IMG/VR virus record: IMGVR_UViG_3300013094_000077
Coordinates: 1 to 50,160 of that record
Length of the DNA stretch: 50,160 nt
Source: a virus
Reading direction: 5' to 3' (one strand)
The position numbers and the translations under genes are program-made. Position 1 is the first letter of the stretch; the number at the start of each line of letters is the position of its first letter. Shown piece by piece: positions 15,370-24,309 of the stretch. The notes under the pieces were generated by a model. It searched no databases and was not told where the DNA came from. It saw only the letters and a list, made by a program, of their open reading frames with translations.

Positions 15370-17390
15370 TGAAAAAAGACAAATACAAATATAAAATAGT
15401 ATTTGCTTCTCAAATTAAATCAATAAATACAGAAGAAAAACAGCAAATTATATCTTTTGCGTCTAAAAGCGATAATTTAAAAAAATTATTGCCTAAAGAT
15501 GTTAATATATCTGACAACGAAGGTTTTGTTGTTTTTAGTGGGGAGGCTTTTATAAGCAATAAGCTTAACGCTAATTTCGACGGCGTTCAAACCGCAGAGG
15601 CAATAAAATTGGCCGCTAAATATCCTTTTACATTCGTTGACGTAAATCACTCTCGTAAGAATCTATGCGGCGTTATAGTGTCGGCAGAATATACAGATTG
15701 CGCCAACGGCTCTAAATTGAAGGAAAATGAAATTTCAGCGAGCAAAAACCCATTTTGTGTTTCAATAACTGGTATAATTTGGAAAGCACCAAATCCAGAA
15801 TTAGCAGAAGCAGTCGCTAACATGGAAAATAAGAATTCAGAATTAAAGGATTCTGTTTATTTGTCTTGGGAGCTTGGATTTAGTGACTATAATTTGGTAT
15901 TGATAGACAAAAACAAAAATCCAGAAATGTTAATATCGAAAGGCGAATTAATTACCGATGAAAAACAAATAGAAAAACTATCTGATAAATTGATATCCAA
16001 TGGCGGGAATGGATTCTCCGATGACGGAAAAATAATTGGAAGAGTCCCGATAAATGACGTTATACCTTTAGGTGTTGGATTAGTTGAAAATCCGGCGGCT
16101 TCTGTGAGCCCTATTGTAGTAGAGAATTCATCCAAGCAAGAATCTAAAGCGAATTCAAACATTCCCAAACCATTCAAAAAATTAATAAAAAAACTATCTA
16201 AAGAAAAAATAACCAAAGAATACTTCCAAGAATCTCTTTCAAATTTAATAAACGCATATTCATTCTCAAACGAAGGAAGTGAATTATTTTTCAATAAAGA
16301 ATTGGGGATTTGCCCAAAATGCAGTTCATTAGCCAACGAAAATTCATCCAGATACGAAAACGGCTCGATATATTGCGGTTCTTGTGGCTGCGCTACCAAT
16401 GGAAGCCTTTGGAAGAGTGATAAAAAAGAAAAATTAGTGGACGATTCGGTTGTCTATAAAATGATTGCCAATAAGATAGTTTCAAATACCGAAATATTCG
16501 CGGGGATACAAGATTGCGACATTAAAAAAGAAATAAAGATAGAGTCGTTGGCATCTGAACATAAAACTGTTAAATGCTCATGCGGAGACACCATATCAAC
16601 TTGCAGATGTTCGCATCCAGATAAAAAAGTCGAAATAGTTAAAAATGGATGCAAAAATTGTCGCGAAAAAGAAGTTTTAGCAAATAATATTTCACAAAGT
16701 AATAATTCTGATGTAATTAACGATAATAATACAAAAAATTCATATATGAAATTGGAAAAAATTGAACAGCTTACCGACGAAAACATTAAAGAAGTTAAGT
16801 CTTCTGATATTAAAGAGCTTTTTGCTTCTGCCAATAAACAGGCCATAGAAGAAGGAATTAAAAATATCTCTAAAGAATATTCAGATAAGCTAACCGCCAA
16901 AGAAAATGAAATCAAAACTCTTTCTTCTCAGGCGGAAAAAACAGCTAACGATATAAAAGATTTGAATTCCAAATTGGAGGAAGTTACTAAGAGTTACAAT
17001 TCTCTAGTAGAAGCCAACAAGCAAAAAGAAAAAGTTGAATCATTTTCCGCTCGTATGTCTTCTATTGAAAGCAAATTTGAACTAAATGAAAAGCAAAAAG
17101 AAATAGTCGCTAATAAAGTAAAAGCGATTGACTCTGATTCTGACTTTTCAAATTATGTAAAAGAAATTGAAATTCTTTTGCCGCTAAAAAAAGAATCTGA
17201 AAAAACCGAATCTTTTGCATCCAAAGATGAAAAGTCGGCGGTTTCAGACGCTTTGAAAAACGGCGAAAAAGAAAAGGAAGCTCTTCCGAATGCTGGTTCT
17301 AAAGAACAATCTTTGGCTGAAAAAGCTAAAGCTGGTTTCGGATTGGGAGCTTGGACTGTATCCGACAAAAGAAAAAATAGAATTTCTTAA
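15369..17390 (+). CDS. Prohead protease-scaffold fusion with zinc ribbons
   Basis: This 673-residue protein carries an N-terminal prohead serine protease (residues about 50-260) with candidate catalytic H94 (D-V-N-H-S-R) and S166 (Y-L-S-W-E-L-G-F), followed by a helical scaffold. The linker has two cysteine clusters: C315-x2-C318 with C336-x2-C339-x-C341, and a second near 403-435 starting C403-S-C405-G. A long coiled coil spans about 490-575. A Met at 460 (ATG at 16746) could be an internal start for a free scaffold. Protease and scaffold occur as nested or fused products in many phages; they shape the procapsid and are removed by self-cleavage. The decoration and capsid genes follow. The zinc ribbons are not usual for this family. 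Confidence 0.78.
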   Translation: MKKDKYKYKIVFASQIKSINTEEKQQIISFASKSDNLKKLLPKDVNISDNEGFVVFSGEAFISNKLNANFDGVQTAEAIKLAAKYPFTFVDVNHSRKNLCGVIVSAEYTDCANGSKLKENEISASKNPFCVSITGIIWKAPNPELAEAVANMENKNSELKDSVYLSWELGFSDYNLVLIDKNKNPEMLISKGELITDEKQIEKLSDKLISNGGNGFSDDGKIIGRVPINDVIPLGVGLVENPAASVSPIVVENSSKQESKANSNIPKPFKKLIKKLSKEKITKEYFQESLSNLINAYSFSNEGSELFFNKELGICPKCSSLANENSSRYENGSIYCGSCGCATNGSLWKSDKKEKLVDDSVVYKMIANKIVSNTEIFAGIQDCDIKKEIKIESLASEHKTVKCSCGDTISTCRCSHPDKKVEIVKNGCKNCREKEVLANNISQSNNSDVINDNNTKNSYMKLEKIEQLTDENIKEVKSSDIKELFASANKQAIEEGIKNISKEYSDKLTAKENEIKTLSSQAEKTANDIKDLNSKLEEVTKSYNSLVEANKQKEKVESFSARMSSIESKFELNEKQKEIVANKVKAIDSDSDFSNYVKEIEILLPLKKESEKTESFASKDEKSAVSDALKNGEKEKEALPNAGSKEQSLAEKAKAGFGLGAWTVSDKRKNRIS

Positions 17391-17455
17391 AAAATAATTT
17401 CACATATAGATAATTAATTGTAAATAACTTTAACAAATAACGTAAATAAAAAATT

Positions 17456-18010
17456 ATGCCTCAACTAAGACCACTACGCGATATCAGCGACCACGAAATT
17501 ATTCCTTTCTTTTCGTTCAGCGGTAACTACCCTACGACTAAAGGCGCTCCGGTAAAAATTGTTTCAGGTTTTTACGCCGACCAAGCTGGCCCTTCTTCTT
17601 ATGGTGCCGTTGGTAATACATATCAAAATACCGTAACTAACCGTTATGGTGTTCAGGCTCAAGTTGGTCTTTGCACCTCTTCAGGTGACAAAGCTCTTGG
17701 ATTGCTACTTTATGATGCTCGCGAAGTTGATGAAAACGGCGAAAAATTGATTTTACACCCAGATAAAGCCGAGCGTATGCAAGCTCGTCCGTCCGGTTGG
17801 TCTATACCGATTGCTAGACGCGGACTTGTGGAATACAGCGGCGCTTGGGCGGCCAACGCGGTTGGTGGCGAAGTCGCTTACCTATCTGTTGACGGCAGCA
17901 CCGTTACTACGACTGGAACAGCCGGTCTTTCGACTAAGATGGGTCGCTTCTACGGCCCGATGGACAGCAATGGTTACATAATGTTGTTCATTGATATTGA
18001 CTATAATTAA
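17456..18010 (+). CDS. Probable capsid decoration or head-stabilising protein
   Basis: This 184-residue protein lies directly between the protease-scaffold and major capsid genes, the usual place of lambda D-like head proteins. It is beta-rich: G-A-P-V-K-I-V-S-G near 30, A-L-G-L-L-L-Y-D-A-R-E near 80-90, P-I-A-R-R-G-L-V-E-Y-S-G near 115-127, and M-G-R-F-Y-G-P-M-D-S-N-G-Y near the C-terminus. Synonymous codons shift visibly towards C- and G-ending forms (such as CGC for Arg) compared with nearby genes, as expected for a protein made in hundreds of copies. No Shine-Dalgarno is obvious before the ATG. Confidence 0.65.
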   Translation: MPQLRPLRDISDHEIIPFFSFSGNYPTTKGAPVKIVSGFYADQAGPSSYGAVGNTYQNTVTNRYGVQAQVGLCTSSGDKALGLLLYDAREVDENGEKLILHPDKAERMQARPSGWSIPIARRGLVEYSGAWAANAVGGEVAYLSVDGSTVTTTGTAGLSTKMGRFYGPMDSNGYIMLFIDIDYN

Positions 18011-18048
18011 TATTAAGTAAATTAAGAACAATTTAAAAATAAAATAAT

Positions 18049-19182
18049 ATGATTGAACTAAATAGCAACCCAGATAATGAAGCCCTAGCTAAAGCTATCG
18101 GTAGCCGAAACGGTCAAGAATCCGCTCAGGCGGCGGAAGCTTTTGCGGCTGGAATTTGGCCTGTTTTACAACAGGTTCTTATGCAAGCTGGAACTGCATC
18201 GTTGATTTATACCGACTATGCTTTCGATGAGGATACTGCGCCGACGATTCCGCTGGATTTCCTATACGGTGAAGGCGCGAACGTAGTTCAGACTTGGAGT
18301 TCTACTATCGGTGGTGGACTTCCGACCTCTGAAGTTTATACGAGCGATGAAGCTCGCGTGAGCTACTACGAAGTTGAATCTGCCGTTTCTTTCCGCAAGA
18401 AATATGCGCGCAAATCCAACCTAAACATTCTCTCGAACTCGGTCGAGCGCATGATTAACGAAATTTTGGTGAAACAAGAGCTACAATCTTGGGCTGTAAT
18501 CGCTCAAGGAACCGCTCAGGCTTCCACCAATGTAAACGGAACAAATGTTAACCACATTGTAACAGCCGCTTCGCAAGGTATTTTCCTCTTGTCTGACTTG
18601 AGCAAAATGATTACCAAATCACGCAGAATCAACCGTTCATTCGCTCAAGGCACTCCGGTTAATCCTTATTCTAAAGGTGTTACGGATTTGTTCGTTTCGC
18701 CCGAAGTTAAGGAGCAAATTCGTGGTTTTGCTTACAATCCCTTGAACAGCAAAGGGGCTGGTGGTGCAACTCTAGGTGGTTCCGACTACCGCTCTAACGG
18801 TATCGCTCTTCCTGACGCGGTTCGTCAAAAAATTTACGAATCCGCCGGTAGCTCAGAATTGTTTGGTATTAATATTACCGACTTGAACGAACTAGGTGTT
18901 GGTGGTAAATATAACAACTTGTTTGGTGCTTTTGCTACTGGTAACATTGCGCCCGGTGGCGGAACATTCAGCACATCAACTAACGAAATTCTTTTCGGTA
19001 TTGATTTGACCAAAAAAGCTTTCGCTCGCGCGGTTGCTACTAATGGTGACACTGGCGGAATTGTTACGGTTAATGTTGACGACCAATTCCCGCTTCGCTC
19101 CGATAAAGTTGGCTTCTGGGCCAAAGTAAGCGAAGGCCGTGTTCTTTTGGACGCGAGGGCTACAATTGGATTGGTAATTTAA
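18049..19182 (+). CDS. Major capsid protein
   Basis: This 377-residue protein is taken as the HK97-fold major capsid protein. Features include a long helical segment (E-R-M-I-N-E-I-L-V-K-Q-E-L near 135-147), F-V-S-P-E-V-K-E-Q-I near 221-230, and a C-terminal P-L-R-S-D-K-V-G-F-W-A-K-V-S-E-G. It sits after the protease-scaffold and decoration genes and before a strong terminator. Codon choice is biased like that of the decoration gene, marking very high expression. No delta domain for scaffolding is visible, in keeping with the separate scaffold. The assignment rests on context, length and pattern rather than on a catalytic motif. Confidence 0.82.
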   Translation: MIELNSNPDNEALAKAIGSRNGQESAQAAEAFAAGIWPVLQQVLMQAGTASLIYTDYAFDEDTAPTIPLDFLYGEGANVVQTWSSTIGGGLPTSEVYTSDEARVSYYEVESAVSFRKKYARKSNLNILSNSVERMINEILVKQELQSWAVIAQGTAQASTNVNGTNVNHIVTAASQGIFLLSDLSKMITKSRRINRSFAQGTPVNPYSKGVTDLFVSPEVKEQIRGFAYNPLNSKGAGGATLGGSDYRSNGIALPDAVRQKIYESAGSSELFGINITDLNELGVGGKYNNLFGAFATGNIAPGGGTFSTSTNEILFGIDLTKKAFARAVATNGDTGGIVTVNVDDQFPLRSDKVGFWAKVSEGRVLLDARATIGLVI

Positions 19183-19210
19183 TATAAAATATTAAATATA
19201 AAAAAATTCA

Positions 19211-19238
19211 AATCCGGCTGAAATATGCCGGATTTTTT
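19211..19238 (+). terminator. Rho-independent terminator after capsid gene
   Basis: AATCCGGC (19211-19218) pairs with GCCGGATT (19227-19234) around an eight-base loop, followed by a T-rich tail. It ends the head transcript 29 bases after the capsid stop codon. Confidence 0.88.
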
Positions 19239-19256
19239 ATTTTATACTTATTAGTC

Positions 19257-19279
19257 CACAAAATAATATATTTGTGTAA
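19257..19279 (+). promoter_or_regulatory. GTGTAA-type promoter candidate
   Basis: CAC at 19257 and GTGTAAAATT starting at 19274 repeat the layout at 14956-14978: both have 20 bases from the start of CAC to the end of GTG. It lies just after a terminator and 54 bases before the ATG at 19334, as expected for a new transcript. Confidence 0.5.
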
Positions 19280-19333
19280 AATTATTCCAAATACCATATA
19301 ATTAAACAAATAATAAAAGGCAAAGGTTTCGAT

Positions 19334-19711
19334 ATGACAAAAAATTCTAAAAAAAATAAAATTAAAATTTCAGAACTAGAACAAACTGACGGTAAATTAA
19401 TTGAAAAGGATTTGGCCGATTCCAAGTTAGATATTCTATTGGGTGCCGACGGTATGGGTAGATACGGAACTCTTAATAAAGAAGATTATCAAAAAAAAAT
19501 AGAAAATTTTAATACCGCCGAATTAAGAAATCATGCTATTTATGCTGGATTGATTCCAATTCCCGATGTTAACAGACTAAAAAAACAATTATTGATTGAA
19601 TTCGATAAATATGTATTAGCATTCAAAACTCCGACAAAATTTAAAACCAATAAAATGCCAAAAGAAAAAGAAGAGGAAGCTCTTAAAATAATGTCAATGC
19701 TTAGGAAGTGA
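19334..19711 (+). CDS. Hypothetical protein downstream of capsid
   Basis: This is an unrecognised 125-residue, Lys-rich, mostly helical protein. A glycine-rich turn (L-G-A-D-G-M-G-R-Y-G-T-L) lies near residues 35-46, followed by a region of the form N-T-A-E-L-R-N-H-A-I-Y-A-G-L-I-P near 62-77, like a SAP or rho-N-type helix pair. A small DNA- or protein-binding role at the head is possible. It starts after a clear AAAGG motif and a new GTGTAA element, separating it from the capsid transcript. Confidence 0.55.
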   Translation: MTKNSKKNKIKISELEQTDGKLIEKDLADSKLDILLGADGMGRYGTLNKEDYQKKIENFNTAELRNHAIYAGLIPIPDVNRLKKQLLIEFDKYVLAFKTPTKFKTNKMPKEKEEEALKIMSMLRK

Positions 19712-19758
19712 TTGTTTTATTAGTGTAGATATTATTGATAATTTATTAGTTTATTTTT

Positions 19759-22700
19759 ATGAATTTTAAGAAGAAAATTTTTTCAATACTAGCGATTTTA
19801 TTTTTAGTTTCTAAGTGTTTTTCTGCTTATGTTCCTTTGCCAAATACAACTAATTTATTTGCAGGGGATGGAAATGGAGGGGCGGTTGACTCTGGATTGA
19901 ATCAGAGTTCAATCGTATCAACAAATTACTTGTCTGGAGGAGGATGGTGGGAACTTTATACAAATAAGACCGCTCTTTATGAAGGTAAATTATATTACTT
20001 CACTAATTCTACAACAGCAGGTTTGCAGGAATGTCAAAATGCACAACAAGCAGTTTTAAATGCCCCTTCTTCTATAAATATACACCTACAACCAAACTCC
20101 ACATATACATTTGAATCGCCAGTATATTTTACTAATAACGTAAGAATTTCTGGGGGAACAATGAACAGCACATGGCTGCTTTACGATGGGCCGACCAACC
20201 TTTACAGCTACTCCTATTTCACCAACATCATTTTTCCAATGTTCCGCAACGATGGCATTGAAGATGGGACAAATTACACGAAAGTTGGATTAATAAATTT
20301 TTATTGCAACCCATATATAGCTCCGCAATCAAATGCTAACCGAGTAGTGGGATGGCAGCCGCCTTATTATGACATTTATTTGGATAATTTTACGGTGTCT
20401 GTCAAAACAAATTTGCCTTGCGTAATAATAGCGGGCGGAGCTTTTAACGCTTACATAGACCGAGTTAACATTGGCGGGGAAGGTATGTTCAGGACAAATT
20501 CTCTGGGTTCACAGATTGCATTTCTTGAGGTTACAAATGCTCCGTTGGAAATCGCATTAGCGTTGGACGTTCTTTATTGTTTCAAAATTCACGAGAGTAA
20601 GGTGCAGGGATGCGCGGATGGTTGGTTGAGTATCGGCAACGCCAACGTGAAAGTGGACGACTGCACAGCCAGCAGCATCAGTTATTGGATTAAAAACGGG
20701 TCGCCAACCAAAGGCAATGGTTTCCCGACGAACTCTTGGATAGGCGTCGGCCCTGCGCTCTACTTCGGGCAAGTCTCCAACGACGCATGGGTTCACACTT
20801 ATGCAACTTATTCCTGTAAGATTGACTTTTGGTGTGAGGCTGGTTCAATGCAAGACTTCACCGATTACTCGCCGCAAGGCGCTTTTGGTGGCGTCGCTAT
20901 TGCTGATGACCATTCTTGGTATGGGAAAGCCGATTGCGAAGGCGGTAGTAGCCAATGGCAAGGCTGGATAGTCAAAAACGTCATTCAAGTATCTGACGGC
21001 AGCTTTGCTATTAGGCAGATAAGTGCCAATGACATCACCAACGGCATGAATGCTGGCATCAGCGACTTCTTTGGTCAAGGACTTGGCGTAAATGCAAGTG
21101 CCAATTATGGCCCGGGTGCCGGAAACGGTTGGGCATTTAATCAAGGCGTTCTCGATGGCCCGAACCTCGTGAACGGCTGGTGTTCGATTGGTGCGGGCGG
21201 TGGAACTGGCGTCAACTATTTTGGGGACGCTTATCCGATTTACGGCAACGGCGCTTATCTCTACAACGTGCAAGGCTCGGCCATCACTGGAACGCTGGGC
21301 AACAACACGACCGGCTCCGCAGCCAACGCGACCAACCTAAACGGCGTTGCGGCGGGCAACTACGCGCTCAAGACCGACGCGACCAACGCTGCATCTGCGG
21401 TTGCGGCGACGATTCCGGGAAGCAAAGTTTTGCTCGCCACTAACGCGCCGGATGGAAATGTTTCCGCCTCGCTGAACAATGTTTCCAACCTTGTTGCCAC
21501 GCTGCCGTTGCCCGCCGCCAACCTCGTCGGCACGGTTTCGGCGGCGAACCTGCCAGCGGGCGTGGTGACAAATGGAACTGTTTTGACTGCGATTTCAACC
21601 AACCAGTTTTTGGTGAACTATCCAGCCAACACAAATTTCAACGGCACATACACCGTGGCTGTCCGCGATAATGCCAATCAGTATTTTGATTTCACTAACA
21701 AAACTTATCACTTGGCATACAACGCTTCTGTATGGGGTGCAAATATTTGGGCTTTGGCAACGGACACCAACAATATTGGTTCAATAGTTGTCTATAACGC
21801 CGTCTTTGGAAACCCTACTCCGATTGGTTTGTGGTTAAATGCTTCTGACAATTCGGCAGCCGGAAACTTTGTTTCTTTCGTTTATCTGCCGCAAACCAAC
21901 GCGCCCGCCAGTTTGAAGCTGGATTACATTTTTACCAACCTCGTTACCACCAACGCTTACGTTGACCCGCTGCGTGGTTCCGATACTTATGGCCGAATTG
22001 GTTATTACCCATTCCAAACCATCAACGCCGCCATCAATTCCACTAGCGCACCCGTGGACATTTATCTAGCCGAAGGTCAATACAACGAAAATTTCATTTT
22101 GCGAAAGACGCAAAGGCTATTCGGCAAAGGTAACGCCAGCCAAATCAGCGGTATTCTTTATGTAGTGGACAGTAACACAGTGGACAGCGTAAAAATCATC
22201 GGCTCGGGTTATTTTGAGGCGGATGCCAGCACGGGCGTTTATTTCAATAACGTGATGGCCGATTCAAGCGCGGTTGATTTGTTTCAAGTTCAAACGGCGC
22301 GCACAAATTGGACGTTTGTAAATTGCCATTTCAAATGCTCCGGCACTTTATACAACGGCAACATTTCGGGGACAGAAAACCATTTCAACGAAATTTTAGA
22401 GGCTTATGGCAGCGGCGTTTCAGGCCAAAACTACGCCAGCGGTTACGGCGGCAGCGTAAATCTAAACACTACGGGAACGGTCAACATTTACGGCGGCTCG
22501 GTGGTTTGCACAAACTTGAGCCTATCTTCCGGCGGTTTATTCCTCAACAATTCAGGATGGTCAAACACGACATGGAATCTTTACGGCGTTTGCTTTTCAC
22601 ACAATCTGAACTCCAGCAACCCTGCAATTTACAATTCAACTACGGGCAAAGTTAATGGAACTTACTTTGACAACGGAACTAACTTTGTTTTGAGCGGAAC

Positions 22701-22926
22701 ATTTTTAACCGCAACCAATACGCTCACCGTTGCTGCAACGGGAGCAACAAATAACACGGGCGACACTTATCTCGTTTCCGTCACTGCCGGAACATCAATG
22801 GCATTGAAAGACCAGAATGGCAATCAATACCTGACACCCATCGCTAACTCGGCCTTCCCGCTAAAACCAAGTCAACGATTTACTGGGTCTGGCATCACGG
22901 CCACTGCTTTAATTATTAGCAAATGA
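19759..22926 (+). CDS. Secreted beta-helix / tail-fibre-like protein
   Basis: This 1055-residue protein opens with a typical signal peptide (M-N-F-K-K-K, a hydrophobic core, then a short polar stretch about residue 22). Residues about 60-440 look like a right-handed beta-helix of the pectate-lyase type. A collar region follows (about 510-620) with repeated A-T-N-L-N-G-V-A, A-A-N-L-V-G-T-V and A-A-N-L-P-A-G-V turns seen in fibre shafts. A second parallel beta-helix begins with Y-V-D-P-L-R-G-S-D...P-F-Q-T-I-N-A-A (about 735-760). Bases before about 20160 are AT-rich, whereas the rest is GC-rich. A virion fibre should not need export, so it may be a secreted depolymerase or a fibre with an unusual assembly route. 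Confidence 0.72.
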   Translation: MNFKKKIFSILAILFLVSKCFSAYVPLPNTTNLFAGDGNGGAVDSGLNQSSIVSTNYLSGGGWWELYTNKTALYEGKLYYFTNSTTAGLQECQNAQQAVLNAPSSINIHLQPNSTYTFESPVYFTNNVRISGGTMNSTWLLYDGPTNLYSYSYFTNIIFPMFRNDGIEDGTNYTKVGLINFYCNPYIAPQSNANRVVGWQPPYYDIYLDNFTVSVKTNLPCVIIAGGAFNAYIDRVNIGGEGMFRTNSLGSQIAFLEVTNAPLEIALALDVLYCFKIHESKVQGCADGWLSIGNANVKVDDCTASSISYWIKNGSPTKGNGFPTNSWIGVGPALYFGQVSNDAWVHTYATYSCKIDFWCEAGSMQDFTDYSPQGAFGGVAIADDHSWYGKADCEGGSSQWQGWIVKNVIQVSDGSFAIRQISANDITNGMNAGISDFFGQGLGVNASANYGPGAGNGWAFNQGVLDGPNLVNGWCSIGAGGGTGVNYFGDAYPIYGNGAYLYNVQGSAITGTLGNNTTGSAANATNLNGVAAGNYALKTDATNAASAVAATIPGSKVLLATNAPDGNVSASLNNVSNLVATLPLPAANLVGTVSAANLPAGVVTNGTVLTAISTNQFLVNYPANTNFNGTYTVAVRDNANQYFDFTNKTYHLAYNASVWGANIWALATDTNNIGSIVVYNAVFGNPTPIGLWLNASDNSAAGNFVSFVYLPQTNAPASLKLDYIFTNLVTTNAYVDPLRGSDTYGRIGYYPFQTINAAINSTSAPVDIYLAEGQYNENFILRKTQRLFGKGNASQISGILYVVDSNTVDSVKIIGSGYFEADASTGVYFNNVMADSSAVDLFQVQTARTNWTFVNCHFKCSGTLYNGNISGTENHFNEILEAYGSGVSGQNYASGYGGSVNLNTTGTVNIYGGSVVCTNLSLSSGGLFLNNSGWSNTTWNLYGVCFSHNLNSSNPAIYNSTTGKVNGTYFDNGTNFVLSGTFLTATNTLTVAATGATNNTGDTYLVSVTAGTSMALKDQNGNQYLTPIANSAFPLKPSQRFTGSGITATALIISK

Positions 22927-23363
22927 CCCGCCACCAACCAACCCGTTCCTACCTGCTATTGCTGCTGGCGTTGCTGCTGGGCGGTTGCGCGGCGCAGGCC
23001 ATGCCGCCGGTAAGCAAGCCAATATCTCAATCTCAAACAGTTCAATTAATTTCTATATTAGATACGAATGCAATACTTCCATTCAATCAAGTTAATTTTT
23101 ACGCAGCGCAATTAACTGACACGAATTGGACTTTAGTTGGCTCTTCTTCGACAACAAACGGAGCCTTAATGGTAACTAATAGCCAACTTTTTTCTCAGCC
23201 GTTTAATTCAACGTGGGTTTTTGCTTCTGAAGTAACAAATACATCAGTTGGATATCCTTTATACGCAAGTGATTACACTACAATTACGAATAAATTGGGA
23301 GTTCAGCCTTCAATAGCATTAAGTCGCCCATTGACAATAAATATAATACCAAAAATCCAGTAA
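22923..23363 (+). CDS. Predicted lipoprotein, possible superinfection-exclusion factor
   Basis: This 146-residue protein has a positively charged start, a leucine-rich core and a lipobox L-L-G-G-C at residues 18-22, so it should be lipidated at C22 and exported. The mature part is Ser/Thr/Asn-rich with no recognised domain. Its ATG overlaps the stop of the 1055-residue gene (ATGA), so the two are coupled. A composition break falls inside the gene near 23015: the signal peptide is GC-rich and the mature part is AT-rich like the phage. By analogy with phage lipoproteins encoded beside receptor-binding genes, receptor blocking is one option; an outer-membrane spanin is another. Confidence 0.65.
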   Translation: MTRHQPTRSYLLLLLALLLGGCAAQAMPPVSKPISQSQTVQLISILDTNAILPFNQVNFYAAQLTDTNWTLVGSSSTTNGALMVTNSQLFSQPFNSTWVFASEVTNTSVGYPLYASDYTTITNKLGVQPSIALSRPLTINIIPKIQ

Positions 23364-23367
23364 AAAC

Positions 23368-24237
23368 TTACAAAACACTCCAATTGATTCCGTCGTTTAT
23401 AATAGTATAGGATGAGCCGCTAATTATTGATAGCGTCAAAACTCTTTGATTTGAGAATATGTAGTCTGGATAGGTTCCAGAAAGATTTATTGTATTTCCT
23501 TTGTTTTTTATTATATATTGCCTTCCTATGTTTTGAGATATAGATGGCAAAATCCAATTAACTACAGAAGTTCCGGTATTGAAATAAAGAGGTTTATTCG
23601 ATAAATTGAAATTGTTATTATTTCCTGTTACGGTAAAATTGTAAGATATATTTTCGTTAAAATTGCCGGATTTTATATTCCAATTTCCATAAAGTATGCT
23701 GTTTTGCCAATCTAAAGTATTGTATATTGTAGAATTAGATGGGCGGCTATATAAAAGTCTATTTCCAAAATCTATTGATGTTTTCTGTCCGTGAACTAGG
23801 TCAACATCGTATTGAAGAGCGTTTTTCCAATCAATTACTGGTTGAGCATAGCTGTAAAGTATCAGGTTATTGAAGTCAACAGTATTTTGTCCGTATTGAT
23901 TATTAAGTAAGTAATTATTTGAATCAATTAATTGGACTCCGCCAATCGTATATATTCCATTCGCAAATGACTTTTGGCCTGAGATTATTTGCTGACCAGT
24001 CTGATACACAACAATATTATAAAAGTAGTTTAATTGAGACTGTAGAAAGCCTGAAGCGTTGTTTAAATCGTATATGCGAGCGCCAGTCCACCCTCCAAGA
24101 GTTCCATTTCCATCGTGAACCGATATTTGGTATGTGTCCGTGTTTACGGTAATTTCGCCGGAAACACCGGCAAAAGTAGAGGACTGAAAAGAGTTTCCTC
24201 TCCTAAATTGAACCTGAGTTGTTGTATTGGACGGCAT
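23368..24237 (-). CDS. Tail fibre-like protein with Mtd-type N-terminal region
   Basis: This 289-residue protein starts with T-T-Q-V-Q-F-R-R-G-N...G-V-S-G-E-I-T-V-N-T-D...V-H-D-G-N-G, the pattern of the head-binding region found at the start of many tail fibres and of the Bordetella phage major tropism determinant. The middle consists of short strands. The last 65 residues (W-I-L-P-S-I...Y-I-I-K-N-K-G...Y-P-D-Y-I...N-D-G-I-N-W) closely match the end of the divergent gene at 24310-24942. It is a single-gene leftward unit behind a GTGTAA element, convergent with the lipoprotein gene four bases away. Confidence 0.72.
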   Translation of the reverse strand: MPSNTTTQVQFRRGNSFQSSTFAGVSGEITVNTDTYQISVHDGNGTLGGWTGARIYDLNNASGFLQSQLNYFYNIVVYQTGQQIISGQKSFANGIYTIGGVQLIDSNNYLLNNQYGQNTVDFNNLILYSYAQPVIDWKNALQYDVDLVHGQKTSIDFGNRLLYSRPSNSTIYNTLDWQNSILYGNWNIKSGNFNENISYNFTVTGNNNNFNLSNKPLYFNTGTSVVNWILPSISQNIGRQYIIKNKGNTINLSGTYPDYIFSNQRVLTLSIISGSSYTIINDGINWSVL

Positions 24238-24268
24238 AATTGATATTTAAAAAATAATATCTATTATT

Positions 24269-24290
24269 TTACACTCTAAAAAGTGTGTAA
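24269..24290. promoter_or_regulatory. Bidirectional GTGTAA-type promoter candidate
   Basis: TTACAC (24269-24274) and GTGTAA (24285-24290) form an inverted pair between divergent fibre genes. Leftward GTGTAAAATAATAG is 31 bases from the ATG at 24237. Rightward GTGTAATAATTAT is 19 bases from the ATG at 24310. Confidence 0.5.
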
Positions 24291-24309
24291 TAATTATTAT
24301 ATCATTAAT

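Noticed and set aside
15887-16399. Antisense frame within the protease-scaffold gene
   Set aside because: It has no motif or start signals and mirrors the codon pattern of the real gene.
17396-17423. Weak GTGTAA-like element (CAC...TTGTAA) before the decoration gene
   Set aside because: The GTG part is missing, and the gene may simply be read through from the upstream head genes.
20845-21273. Antisense frame within the beta-helix gene
   Set aside because: Long antisense frames are common in GC-rich coding DNA; no supporting motif or ribosome site is seen.
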